37,899 bases of DNA, taken from NCBI GenBank assembly GCA_947630335.1, contig CANRHE010000009.1, forward strand, positions 1-37,899, read 5' to 3'. Positions 9,581-18,783 of this stretch are shown one piece after another. This DNA comes from an uncultured Sphingobacterium sp. GTDB lineage: Bacteria > Bacteroidota > Bacteroidia > Sphingobacteriales > Sphingobacteriaceae. The notes under the pieces are model-generated. The model saw only the letters and a list, made by a program, of their open reading frames with translations. It made no database searches and was not told the origin of the DNA. Both the position numbers and the translations under genes were made by a program. How positions within the stretch are numbered: position 1 is the first letter of the stretch; each line of letters begins with the position of its first letter.

Positions 9581-11578
9581 ATGGAAAACCTTCTAAGCTA
9601 TATTATACAAGTCAATTTGTTGTTGACGCTGATTTTTCTAGGATATCATTTACTGTTGAAGGGTTTGACATTTTATGTACTGAATCGAATTTACTTTGTT
9701 GTAGGTGCTCTATATGCATTTATATTTCCTTTGATAGATTTGAAGTCTTTTTTTGTAAAGCAGACTATAGTCTCGATTCCTGTTGTTTGGGATTATGTTC
9801 CTTTAGATAATGTCGAGCACCTATCTAAGACATATTCTTTGTATGATATATTGTTAGTTGGTATTACTATTGGTGGCTTGATTATCATTTGTAAATTAGT
9901 ATTGCAATTGTTCAGTTTGTTACGGATACATTTTTATTCGAAAGAGGCGCAGTGGCAGTCTTATTGGTTTCGTAATGTGGTCTTTCCGATCGTCCCTTTT
10001 TCTTTTTTTAACAAAATATATTTACACCAGATTCAACATCAGGACGTTGAGTTGAATGATATTTTTGAGCATGAAATGGTCCATGTAAAAGGCCGTCATA
10101 CCTGGGATATTCTCTTGTTCGAAATATTATTGATAGGCTGTTGGTATAATCCCTTCGTATGGCTAATGCGTAGGGCTGTGAATCAAAATTTAGAGTTCTT
10201 GACTGATCAACAAGTATTAAATAATGGTGTTGATCGACAAAGCTATCAATATTCGTTGCTAAATGTCACAAAGCATGGGACTGCAGTTGGTATTAGCAAT
10301 CAGTTTAATTTTAAAACCCTAAAAAAACGGATAATGATGATGAACAAAAAACGATCTTCTCGATTAGCGTTAAGCAAATATGTCTTTCTGCTTCCAATAT
10401 TGCTGTTGGCGGGAGCAACGTTTACACTTAGTCAAGCAGAGAGTAGGATTGAACATGTAGTCGAGTTGGTAAAAGAAACACCTACCTTTGTCAAGCCAAT
10501 TAGTATGTTTGATAGTACACAGATTAATTCAAAAGAATATCCATTGTTAGCTCTGGATTTTGACAAGGAAAATGTTGCAAAACTCAATAATTATTATGAA
10601 ATCGATGGTAAGTTAGTTTCGCTGGATGATTTCTTGGCTTTCCCAAGGGCAGAGATTTCAGGTGTAGATATCTATAAAGATAAAGTTGAAATTCAGAGAA
10701 AAATTGGAAAACCTAACGCAGACGCATTATTTGTGATGACTTCAAAGCAACGAGCAGGTTTTTCGGATAAATCAGTAATTAAGACTAATCAGCAAGAAGA
10801 AGATTTTAAACGTCTAAAAAGTAAAAATGAAGTTGATAATAAAAAGACATATTTGTACGATTATGATGGAAATATATTGCCAAAAGCTGATTTTTTTGCT
10901 ATTGCCGACGATAATCTAAAGAATTTAACTTTAATATCTAATAAGTCAATTCTGTCGGGGAAATACGGTAAACATGTAGATGATATAGGTAATTATGATG
11001 GTGTGATTAGAGCATACTCTGTTGAAGGAGAGAGAAAGAATCAAGAGCGAATAATGAATGCATTGTATGTACTAGATGGTGTGGAGAAAGACAAAAGTTT
11101 TGATTTGAACTCACTGAATCCAAATGATATTAAATCTGTAACCGTATTGAAGGATAGTGCTGTGGTTGATAGATATGGTGATAAAGGAAAAAATGGAGTC
11201 ATTATTATCGAAACAAAATCGCATTCTGTATCTAGACTTTCTAAAGAAATGTCAGCCGATCAAGAAATTACAGATGTTGCTTATAAAGGCAGAAGTGAAA
11301 CTGTGGCTATCCTTTCTAAGCCTGATGTTCAAAAGATGGATGGCGTTTTCATTCCAAAACAACGGAAATCGGTTGAAAAAATTGTTTTGAGAGCGAATCC
11401 TAGTAGTGAACCTCCACTTTTTGTTGTTGATGGAATTGAGAAGGATGAAAATTTTAATTTGAAGTCACTCAATCCAAATGATATTGAATCTATAACTGTA
11501 TTGAAGGATAAAGCTTCTGATTCTAAATATGGTGATAAAGGGAAAAATGGTGTTATAATTATTGACTTAAAGAAGTAG
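9581..11578 (+). CDS. BlaR1-like M56 family metallopeptidase with C-terminal TonB-dependent-receptor plug-like modules
   Basis: N-terminal TMs, IFEHEMVHVKGRHTWD (HExxH), YNPFVWLMRRAVNQNLEFLTDQQVL; C-terminal repeats LYVLDGVEKD..LNPNDIKSVTVLKDSAVVDRYGDKGKNGVIIIETK and LFVVDGIEKD..LNPNDIESITVLKDKASDSKYGDKGKNGVIIIDLKK. Confidence 0.92.
   Translation: MENLLSYIIQVNLLLTLIFLGYHLLLKGLTFYVLNRIYFVVGALYAFIFPLIDLKSFFVKQTIVSIPVVWDYVPLDNVEHLSKTYSLYDILLVGITIGGLIIICKLVLQLFSLLRIHFYSKEAQWQSYWFRNVVFPIVPFSFFNKIYLHQIQHQDVELNDIFEHEMVHVKGRHTWDILLFEILLIGCWYNPFVWLMRRAVNQNLEFLTDQQVLNNGVDRQSYQYSLLNVTKHGTAVGISNQFNFKTLKKRIMMMNKKRSSRLALSKYVFLLPILLLAGATFTLSQAESRIEHVVELVKETPTFVKPISMFDSTQINSKEYPLLALDFDKENVAKLNNYYEIDGKLVSLDDFLAFPRAEISGVDIYKDKVEIQRKIGKPNADALFVMTSKQRAGFSDKSVIKTNQQEEDFKRLKSKNEVDNKKTYLYDYDGNILPKADFFAIADDNLKNLTLISNKSILSGKYGKHVDDIGNYDGVIRAYSVEGERKNQERIMNALYVLDGVEKDKSFDLNSLNPNDIKSVTVLKDSAVVDRYGDKGKNGVIIIETKSHSVSRLSKEMSADQEITDVAYKGRSETVAILSKPDVQKMDGVFIPKQRKSVEKIVLRANPSSEPPLFVVDGIEKDENFNLKSLNPNDIESITVLKDKASDSKYGDKGKNGVIIIDLKK
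11063..11575 (+). repeat. in-gene duplication of a plug-like module (11063-11218 and 11417-11575)
   Basis: Clear nucleotide and protein similarity, e.g. tcactgaatccaaatgatattaaatctgtaaccgtattgaaggata versus tcactcaatccaaatgatattgaatctataactgtattgaaggata; offset 354 bp. Confidence 0.9.
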
Positions 11579-11586
11579 TCGTTAAT

Positions 11587-11623
11587 AAATAATCCCTAAG
11601 AAAATTTACCTTAGGGATTATTT
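11587..11623. terminator. bidirectional terminator between convergent M56 and uvrA genes
   Basis: AAATAATCCCTAAG - 9 nt - CTTAGGGATTATTT perfect 14-bp stem. Confidence 0.85.
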
Positions 11624-11629
11624 TAATGC

Positions 11630-14470
11630 TTACATCTCCATTTTCAAGAATCGACCTGTTTCGCTATTCTTCACTTTGATAAGCTCTTCTGGTAAGCCAG
11701 CGAACAAGACTTTTCCGCCACCTTTACCACCCTCAGGCCCCATATCAATAACCCAATCGGCTGTTTTAACTACATCTAGGTTATGTTCAATGATTAATAC
11801 CGTATTTCCTCTATCCACGAGACGATTGATAACACCAAGTAGTACGTTTACATCTTCAAAATGGAGTCCAGTTGTAGGCTCGTCCAAGATGTAGAATGTA
11901 TTCCCAGTATCCTTCTTGGAGAGTTCTGTTGCTAATTTTACACGTTGTGCTTCCCCTCCAGAAAGCGTTGTCGAGGATTGTCCCAGCGTGATATATCCTA
12001 AGCCGACATCACGTAAAGTTTTTATCTTTCGATGAATTGAAGGTATGTGTTCGAAAAAATCAACAGCATCTTCAATACTCATATCCAATACATCAGATAT
12101 CGACTTACCTTTATATCTAACTTCTAAAGTTTCTCTATTGTATCGCTTGCCGTGACATGTCTCACAAGGAACTTGTACATCAGGTAGAAAGTTCATTTCT
12201 ATAATCTTCATTCCGGCTCCTTGGCATGTTTCGCAGCGACCACCTTTCACATTGAAAGAGAATTGTCCCGGCTTGTAACCCCGTATTTTTGATTCAGGTA
12301 ACTGTACGTACAGTGTTCGGATATCAGAGAAAACACCAGTATAGGTCGAAGCATTAGAACGTGGAGTTCGTCCGATAGGACTTTGATCAATTTCAATGAC
12401 TTTATCTATTTTGTTTAGGCCTTCAATGCTTTTATACGGCATAGGGGTAGCTTTGGCCCGAAAGAAATGTTTATTTAAAATAGGATATAATGTTCCGGTA
12501 ATTAAGCTTGATTTTCCAGAGCCTGATACACCCGTTACACATATTAATTTACCCAAAGGAAAATCTACTGAAACATTTTGTAAGTTGTTCCCAGTCGCTC
12601 CTTTTAAACTTAATACATCTCCCGTGCCTTGTCGGCGTTCCGTTGGTATTTCTACCTTTTTACGGCCATTTAAGTATTCTGCTGTAAGGGATTTCGCTTT
12701 TAGAATCTGTTTGGGAGTCCCTTGAGCGACTACTAGTCCACCATTCACACCCGCTGCCGGCCCCATATCAATAACATAGTCTGCTTCTAGAATCATGTCT
12801 TTGTCATGCTCAACCACTAATACAGAATTACCAATATCGCGCAAGTTTTTTAAAGAATTAATTAAGCGCTCATTGTCACGTTGGTGTAAGCCAATGCTGG
12901 GCTCATCTAAGATGTAAAGGACATTTACCAATTGAGAACCTATTTGTGTTGCTAGTCGTATACGCTGTGCCTCGCCTCCTGAAAGGCTTTTGGATGATCT
13001 ATTCAACGTAAGATAGTTTAGTCCAACATCCAGTAAGAAACCTATACGAATACGGATTTCCTTAAGCACCTCCGATGCAATGACTCTTTGTCTATCATCT
13101 AATCGATCCTCTAGATCTAGGAACCATTCCATTAAACTGCCAATATCCATTGTAGCAAGCTCGCTGATATTTTTGCCATCTATTTTGAAGTGTAAGGATT
13201 CTTTGCGAAGTCGAGCTCCTTCACAACTTGGACAACACACCTGTGTGCGGAAGTCATCCAATGCGGGCGCATTATCACTTTGTTTGCCCGTCATTTCTTC
13301 GAGCATTTTGAAAATACCAGAAAAGTTGACACGATATTCACGTGCCCCATATGAACCATACGATACAGTCAATGGAACAGGTTCGTCGTTCCCGAATAAT
13401 ATTAAATCTATTTGCTCTTCGGTTAACTTTTCAAGAGGTGTAGTCAACGAAAACTCAAATTTGTTAGCAACAGCTTTTAGCACAGCAAAGTTCCAACTCT
13501 CTTTTGCAGACCCAAGAGGGACAATACCTCCTTTTTGAATACTTAATTTAGGATCTGGTATAACGATGTTTTTGTCAATTTCAAAAACGTAGCCCAGGCC
13601 ATCGCATTTTGGACATGCACCATACGGCGAGTTGAAAGAGAATGTATTGGGTTGCGGTTCGTCATAGGAGATGCCTGATTCAGCATCCATAAGATATCTA
13701 CTGAAAAATTGTTCTTTGGAGCCGTCTTTATTGATTATTTTGATGACTCCTTTGGCTACTTTCATCGCTTGCAAGACCGAATCGTAGAGGCGTTTTTGGT
13801 CATCTTCTGTAGCCTGTAGTCGATCGACAACGACCTCAATATCATGTATTTTATACCTGTCGACTTGCATTTTGGCTGCCAAATCCAGCACCTCTCCATC
13901 CACTCTTACTTTTGTATAGCCTTGTTTACGGATTTGTTCAAATAATTCTCTATAATGCCCCTTACGACCTTTTACTAAGGGAGCGAGAATATTGATAGCT
14001 TCATTGTTGAAGTCCGTTAATATCCGTGCTACAATTTGTTCTTCGGACATACGTTGCATCTTTTGGCCACTCACAAAAGAGAAAGCTTCAGAAGCTCTAG
14101 CATATAATAAGCGAAGAAAGTCATAAATCTCGGTTATTGTTCCTACAGTAGATCTCGGGTTCTTACTGGTCGTTTTCTGCTCAATAGAAATTACAGGGCT
14201 TAGACCTGATATTTTATCAACTTCTGGACGTTCCATACCCCCTAAGAATTGACGGCTATAAGCGGAGAAAGTATCCATATATCGACGTTGCCCCTCAGCA
14301 TAAATGGTGTCAAATGCCAGCGAAGATTTACCAGAGCCACTTAGTCCAGTAATTACTACGAGTTCATTTCTAGGAAAGGAAATATCAATGTTTTTCAAGT
14401 TATGAACACGAGCACCATAAACCTCAACTTCATTTTGATCTCCTAAATCCACTGCTTTTGATTTCGACAT
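11630..14470 (-). CDS. uvrA: excinuclease ABC subunit UvrA
   Basis: VITGLSGSGKSSLAFDTIYAEGQRRYMDTFSAYSRQFLGGMERP; two ABC cassettes; CPKCDGLGYVF and CETCQGAGMKIIEMNFLPDVQVPCETCHGKRYN zinc fingers. Confidence 0.98.
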   Translation of the reverse strand: MSKSKAVDLGDQNEVEVYGARVHNLKNIDISFPRNELVVITGLSGSGKSSLAFDTIYAEGQRRYMDTFSAYSRQFLGGMERPEVDKISGLSPVISIEQKTTSKNPRSTVGTITEIYDFLRLLYARASEAFSFVSGQKMQRMSEEQIVARILTDFNNEAINILAPLVKGRKGHYRELFEQIRKQGYTKVRVDGEVLDLAAKMQVDRYKIHDIEVVVDRLQATEDDQKRLYDSVLQAMKVAKGVIKIINKDGSKEQFFSRYLMDAESGISYDEPQPNTFSFNSPYGACPKCDGLGYVFEIDKNIVIPDPKLSIQKGGIVPLGSAKESWNFAVLKAVANKFEFSLTTPLEKLTEEQIDLILFGNDEPVPLTVSYGSYGAREYRVNFSGIFKMLEEMTGKQSDNAPALDDFRTQVCCPSCEGARLRKESLHFKIDGKNISELATMDIGSLMEWFLDLEDRLDDRQRVIASEVLKEIRIRIGFLLDVGLNYLTLNRSSKSLSGGEAQRIRLATQIGSQLVNVLYILDEPSIGLHQRDNERLINSLKNLRDIGNSVLVVEHDKDMILEADYVIDMGPAAGVNGGLVVAQGTPKQILKAKSLTAEYLNGRKKVEIPTERRQGTGDVLSLKGATGNNLQNVSVDFPLGKLICVTGVSGSGKSSLITGTLYPILNKHFFRAKATPMPYKSIEGLNKIDKVIEIDQSPIGRTPRSNASTYTGVFSDIRTLYVQLPESKIRGYKPGQFSFNVKGGRCETCQGAGMKIIEMNFLPDVQVPCETCHGKRYNRETLEVRYKGKSISDVLDMSIEDAVDFFEHIPSIHRKIKTLRDVGLGYITLGQSSTTLSGGEAQRVKLATELSKKDTGNTFYILDEPTTGLHFEDVNVLLGVINRLVDRGNTVLIIEHNLDVVKTADWVIDMGPEGGKGGGKVLFAGLPEELIKVKNSETGRFLKMEM

Positions 14471-14487
14471 AGAACCTTGATTTTTTT

Positions 14488-14504
14488 GTAACTTGCAAAG
14501 TTAC
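14488..14504. promoter_or_regulatory. dyad overlapping predicted uvrA -7 box
   Basis: GTAACTT-GCA-AAGTTAC (7-3-7 perfect); minus-strand TAACTTTG (14496-14503) matches TAnnTTTG, about 26 bp upstream of the uvrA start. Confidence 0.45.
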
Positions 14505-14574
14505 TTATTATTCGCCGTACTTAATAACGAGAGTTTTTATGTATTTTAGAATATTAGCTAATATTAACTTTTTA

Positions 14575-15630
14575 ATGTTGATGTCGAAAAATAAAATTGA
14601 TTTAAATAGACAGGAAAAAGAACTCGTGTGTGAAGTGGTATCCCAATGGAAAGAGTTTGGCTTTCTAGATGATGAAAAAGAGAAAGAGTTAATCTCATCC
14701 ATTGATGAGCGTTCTTTTGACTGGAAAATTCTGGCTCGTTATGCTTTTTGGGTAGCCTTGGCATCGCTTGTTTTTGCAGTTTTTTCTTTATTTGCAGATG
14801 ATAATTTGACACAATTAATAATGCAGTTTTACGATGCACCTAATATTGTTTTCTGTTTTGTATTTGCATTTATAGCTTGTGGTTTTTACTTTTTAGGTTT
14901 TCAAAGTAAACAAAAATCACCCAAAAGTACACTGACAAGCGAAACACTTATGCTCGCGGGGGCATTCGCTACTGCTGCGTGTATCGGATTTCTTGGACAA
15001 GTATTAGGAAAAGATACTCATTATTATACTATATTGTTTTTATTATCGATTGTTATTTACGGTGTATTGGCTTTACAGTTGGAATCTAAGCTTCTATGGG
15101 TGTTTACATTAGTAGCTCTGGGTGTGTGGTTTGCAACAGAAACCGCTGTATATAGCGATTGGGGGTGGAGGTTCTGGGGGATGAATTATCCTTTACGCTT
15201 TACCATTTTTGGGATGATATTAACTGCTTTAGCTTATTTTGTACAGCCAAAAATCAAACTATTGAAACCCTTTGAATCTACATCTTTTGTTATAGGTTTA
15301 TTATATACTATGATTGCATTATGGGCTTTGTCAATATTTGGAAATTATAGCAGTATTGATGATTGGACACAAGTTAGGCAGTTTCATATTCTTTATTGGG
15401 GAATAATATCTCTTGTATTGTCATTGCTGCTAGCTATCTATGGATTAAAAGTAAAAGACATAGTCGCAAGAGATATTGGTTTTGTTTTCTTTTTACTTAA
15501 TCTATATACTCGATTCGTTGAATATTTGTGGGATAATATCAATCGATCGATCTTTTTTCTACTGTTAGCAATATCTTTTTGGTTTGTTGGTCGTTGGTCC
15601 GAGAAAATATGGAAAAATAAAAGCGCATAG
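14575..15630 (+). CDS. DUF2157-like polytopic membrane protein
   Basis: Soluble N-terminal helices (EKELVCEVVSQWKEFGFLDDEKEKELI) then many TM segments; layout resembles DUF2157. Start ambiguous among 14539, 14575 and 14581. Confidence 0.6.
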   Translation: MLMSKNKIDLNRQEKELVCEVVSQWKEFGFLDDEKEKELISSIDERSFDWKILARYAFWVALASLVFAVFSLFADDNLTQLIMQFYDAPNIVFCFVFAFIACGFYFLGFQSKQKSPKSTLTSETLMLAGAFATAACIGFLGQVLGKDTHYYTILFLLSIVIYGVLALQLESKLLWVFTLVALGVWFATETAVYSDWGWRFWGMNYPLRFTIFGMILTALAYFVQPKIKLLKPFESTSFVIGLLYTMIALWALSIFGNYSSIDDWTQVRQFHILYWGIISLVLSLLLAIYGLKVKDIVARDIGFVFFLLNLYTRFVEYLWDNINRSIFFLLLAISFWFVGRWSEKIWKNKSA

Positions 15631-15647
15631 TACTCGCGCTTTTATTT
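15615..15647. terminator. bidirectional terminator overlapping the stop codons of both convergent genes
   Basis: AAATAAAAGCGC - 9 nt - GCGCTTTTATTT; the left arm is within the DUF2157 gene 3' end and the right arm reaches the OsmC stop. Confidence 0.8.
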
Positions 15648-16062
15648 AATTAATCTTCAAGCTGTAGGTAATATCTATACCGCCACCTACCAGCATGTCA
15701 TGAACAGAGCAGTATTTTTTGACCGCTAATTCAGTAGCTTTTTGAGCTTTTAACTCATCAATAGTTCCCTTCAGAAAAAAGCTAATATGTATGCTAGTAA
15801 AGATATTCGGGATTTCATCTCTTCTCTTACCTTCTACTTCGACGTGAAAGTCTTGAATATCTTGACGTTGTTTTTGTAGGATCGTTTGTAGATCAAAAGC
15901 GCTACAAGAACCTAGAGCCATTAATACAAGTTCCATGGGTCTTACTCCCTTTCCTTCACCGCCAATGGCTTCCGAGCCATCAATGTTTACTTTGATAGTT
16001 GACAATTCACTTGATGCTTCAAAGTGAACAGCTTGATTTTTACGTTGTAGTGAAACTTTCAT
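15646..16062 (-). CDS. OsmC family protein
   Basis: GVRPMELVLMALGSCSAFDLQTILQKQRQ ... AVKKYCSVHDMLVGGGIDITYSL; both OsmC-type cysteines present. Confidence 0.93.
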   Translation of the reverse strand: MKVSLQRKNQAVHFEASSELSTIKVNIDGSEAIGGEGKGVRPMELVLMALGSCSAFDLQTILQKQRQDIQDFHVEVEGKRRDEIPNIFTSIHISFFLKGTIDELKAQKATELAVKKYCSVHDMLVGGGIDITYSLKIN

Positions 16063-16143
16063 AGTGTATAATTATACTCAAACCTACATAAATTCATTTT
16101 TAAACGCAAAACATGCACTTATGTTTTGTTTTCAAACGCTTGC

Positions 16144-16203
16144 ATTTTCTAAAAAAGATAGCGTCAGTCTCTTAAGAGACTGACGCTATCTTTTTTAGAA
16201 AAT
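16144..16203. terminator. 60-bp perfect palindrome, probable terminator of the SGNH-hydrolase gene
   Basis: ATTTTCTAAAAAAGATAGCGTCAGTCTCTT|AAGAGACTGACGCTATCTTTTTTAGAAAAT, 30+30 nt, no mismatch and no spacer. Confidence 0.85.
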
Positions 16204-16213
16204 AGTTTATTAC

Positions 16214-17539
16214 CTATGGTAATAATACTCCATGATAAAGAGTTGCATCCACTTTTTCTAAATTTGTACCATATTTACTATTGATACCATCAATGAAAAT
16301 ATTAGCCATAATAGCATATCCCATGGGTGTCAAGTGAACACCATCTAAAGAAAAAGCATTTCCAGTAATGAATTTATTGCTAATAGCTATGCCATTATAA
16401 TTATATCCTGTTTTTACTTTGTTAAAGAAACTATATACATCAGCTACAGCTAGATTTTTGCTTGCTGCTATTGTTATAATTACTTTATTTAAAGCGATTA
16501 CTCTGTTTTGGACTTCAATGACTTCATTAGCATCTAATACAAATTTATCCTCCACTGGGTTTCTTGGGTCTAATCCATAAGGGTAACCTAATGCATTAGG
16601 TTTGCCCAGTAATCCTGAAGATGAGAATGGTAATACAAATAAATCTTTATCCGTAGCTGGACGAGTCCCTGATTTTGTCTCAATAAATATTGCAGATATT
16701 GGCATACCTGCTGCCGCAGTTGCTGCTGCCAAAAGAGCTTGATTTGTAACAGTCGTTAAATATGGGATTGCTGTAACATCAGGTATTGTAGAGACTACAC
16801 CTTTTTGTTGATTTGCAGTTAAGGCATTTATAAAGTTAGTATACTTTTCCGTAAAGGTAGCCTCAGAGATTAATGCCTTTGTTGGATCAAGAGTAGGGGC
16901 TGCACCATTCAGAGCATAACCTAATACGTCATTGTTACCCAAGCCAAAACTAAAGAATGTATGATTCTGATTGCTAGCATAGGATTGGTATGTTGTCAGG
17001 GGACTAGCATTGTCTGGAAGAAGCCTTTCAAAGTAGGGATTTCCTGCTACGGTTCCTAGGCCAGGCATCTCTGACATGTCTAGACGCATACCAGGTACAC
17101 CCAAGTTGTTGATTGCTGTGCCAGTAAATTTGGTGTATAAAGGCTTTTCTGGGTTATTGTTATAAAATCCACGTATGGCTAACGCTGTAGTTACCGGTTC
17201 TAAAACCGGTTGACCATTAACTAAAGCTGTTAAGCGAAGATAACCAGAACCATTATGTTGGCTTTCTGAGAAATAAGGGGTAATAAACTCGCCACCTCCA
17301 AATCGTTTCATTTTATCAGCAATCATATTCGGGAAGGAGTTTACCTGTCCTTCTAAATATAAACCGCCATCTGCATAACCTGCAGTAAGTGAATTTCCAA
17401 CAGCGATGTATTTTGAAAAATCTACTTGTTGTGTTGTAACTTTAGGCTCATCAATTTCTATCGAAGGCTTACAAGCAGCTACAAGACTAATTGCAGCAAC
17501 TGCCGCATATACTTTTATATTATTATTGAATAGTTTCAT
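16214..17539 (-). CDS. SGNH/GDSL-family hydrolase lipoprotein
   Basis: Lipobox SLVAAC; block I VGNSLTAGYADGGLY; block III FGLGNNDVLGYAL; block V DGVHLTPMGYAIMANIF. Start trimmed from 17551. Confidence 0.88.
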   Translation of the reverse strand: MKLFNNNIKVYAAVAAISLVAACKPSIEIDEPKVTTQQVDFSKYIAVGNSLTAGYADGGLYLEGQVNSFPNMIADKMKRFGGGEFITPYFSESQHNGSGYLRLTALVNGQPVLEPVTTALAIRGFYNNNPEKPLYTKFTGTAINNLGVPGMRLDMSEMPGLGTVAGNPYFERLLPDNASPLTTYQSYASNQNHTFFSFGLGNNDVLGYALNGAAPTLDPTKALISEATFTEKYTNFINALTANQQKGVVSTIPDVTAIPYLTTVTNQALLAAATAAAGMPISAIFIETKSGTRPATDKDLFVLPFSSSGLLGKPNALGYPYGLDPRNPVEDKFVLDANEVIEVQNRVIALNKVIITIAASKNLAVADVYSFFNKVKTGYNYNGIAISNKFITGNAFSLDGVHLTPMGYAIMANIFIDGINSKYGTNLEKVDATLYHGVLLP

Positions 17540-17544
17540 AGTAA

Positions 17545-18783
17545 TTACCACTTATAGGTTAACGAAATACCGGGCGCATGTATGTTAGTTTTGAATGTAC
17601 CATTCAATCCTGTTACCGTATTAGTTACCGTTCGTTGAAGTATTCTTTGGAACGTATAAGCTCCATTTAAGTCAAGTTTACTAGATAACGCATAGGTAAA
17701 ACCCAAAGAGGCCATTACACGATTGTTGTCAGGTGTCTCCGCATAAACGTATTCTGCTCTAACAGGAGTAACTACATAGCCTGCACCTGCACGTAACTGT
17801 AAGGTTGTAGAAGGTTTGTAATTTACGCCTACTTTTCCCGAAAAAGCATTCAGGTATTTTTTATCTTGATAGGTGTCTTCTAGTGGGTCATCTCCTATGA
17901 TATCATCCGTATTATGCTTGTAGTTGAATGTAAGAGATTTATAGATGTCGTAATTGATGAAAGTACCGTCAACAGCTAAATCCACTTGAGAAGATAGTGG
18001 TATTGCAACTCCAACATTGAAAGAGCTTGGTAAAGGTAATTCAGCACTAAAGTTAGTTTTAGGGAATGAAGCCGCTAATGCTGAGGGTACTGTAAACTCT
18101 GCATCACCATCGGTTACCTTTGTATTTACTTTTGAACGATAACTCAATGAAATGGCTATAGCATCTTCTAAGTGATAATATATACCTACGTTATATCCTG
18201 TACCTGTTCCTACGCCAGTTAACTTGGCCGCTCCTGCTTGTCCATTACTGTCGAATACTGGAATAGAACGCCCTAAATCTACAGAGCCTACATTATATAC
18301 AAATCCCCCACCGAAACTAAAATTGTCTGTTAACTTGAAGCTCAATGATGGTTGGATATAAATGGCACGCATCGAAAGGTGGTTGAGCTCGTATTTTCCA
18401 GGCCACTCTGTTCCCCAATCAACACTGCCTCCATAAGGAGTGTAAATACCGATACCTGCTTTCCACCAAGTATCTTTAGGTCCAAATGTCGCAAATACAG
18501 AAAAAGGCGGTGATATTTTGAATTTGGTATTATATTGTTCGAATGATCCTTGCTCTCGGAATGCCGATCTATACATGACAGCAGTAGCGCCTGCTGAAAT
18601 AGCATTTCCTTTCATATTAACAAAGACTCCTGGATTATAAAATATACTTGTTTCATCAACAAATAATGCAGATCCTGCACCCGCCATACCCAAGGCTTTT
18701 ATACCTTGTGTATTTACTTGCGACCCTTGTGCAAATAGAAGGGTAGGGCTCGCCAGTAAGATAGTTAAAAGTAGTTTTTTCAT
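17545..18783 (-). CDS. OmpP1/FadL/TodX family outer membrane transport protein
   Basis: Signal peptide; QVNTQGIKALGMAGAGSALFVDETSIFYNPGVFVNMKGNAISAG FadL N-terminus; GTFKTNIHAPGISLTYKW C-terminal strand. Confidence 0.92.
   Translation of the reverse strand: MKKLLLTILLASPTLLFAQGSQVNTQGIKALGMAGAGSALFVDETSIFYNPGVFVNMKGNAISAGATAVMYRSAFREQGSFEQYNTKFKISPPFSVFATFGPKDTWWKAGIGIYTPYGGSVDWGTEWPGKYELNHLSMRAIYIQPSLSFKLTDNFSFGGGFVYNVGSVDLGRSIPVFDSNGQAGAAKLTGVGTGTGYNVGIYYHLEDAIAISLSYRSKVNTKVTDGDAEFTVPSALAASFPKTNFSAELPLPSSFNVGVAIPLSSQVDLAVDGTFINYDIYKSLTFNYKHNTDDIIGDDPLEDTYQDKKYLNAFSGKVGVNYKPSTTLQLRAGAGYVVTPVRAEYVYAETPDNNRVMASLGFTYALSSKLDLNGAYTFQRILQRTVTNTVTGLNGTFKTNIHAPGISLTYKW

Noticed and set aside
9207-11578. 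Beta-lactam resistance regulatory system
   Set aside because: The BlaI/M56 pair is present, but there is no beta-lactamase gene nearby and no penicillin-binding sensor motif in the M56 protein; the tail is plug-like instead.
13080-13538. 152-aa plus-strand ORF
   Set aside because: Antisense inside uvrA; the sequence is compositionally a shadow of the strongly supported UvrA frame. The same applies to 11676-11894 and 12396-12725.
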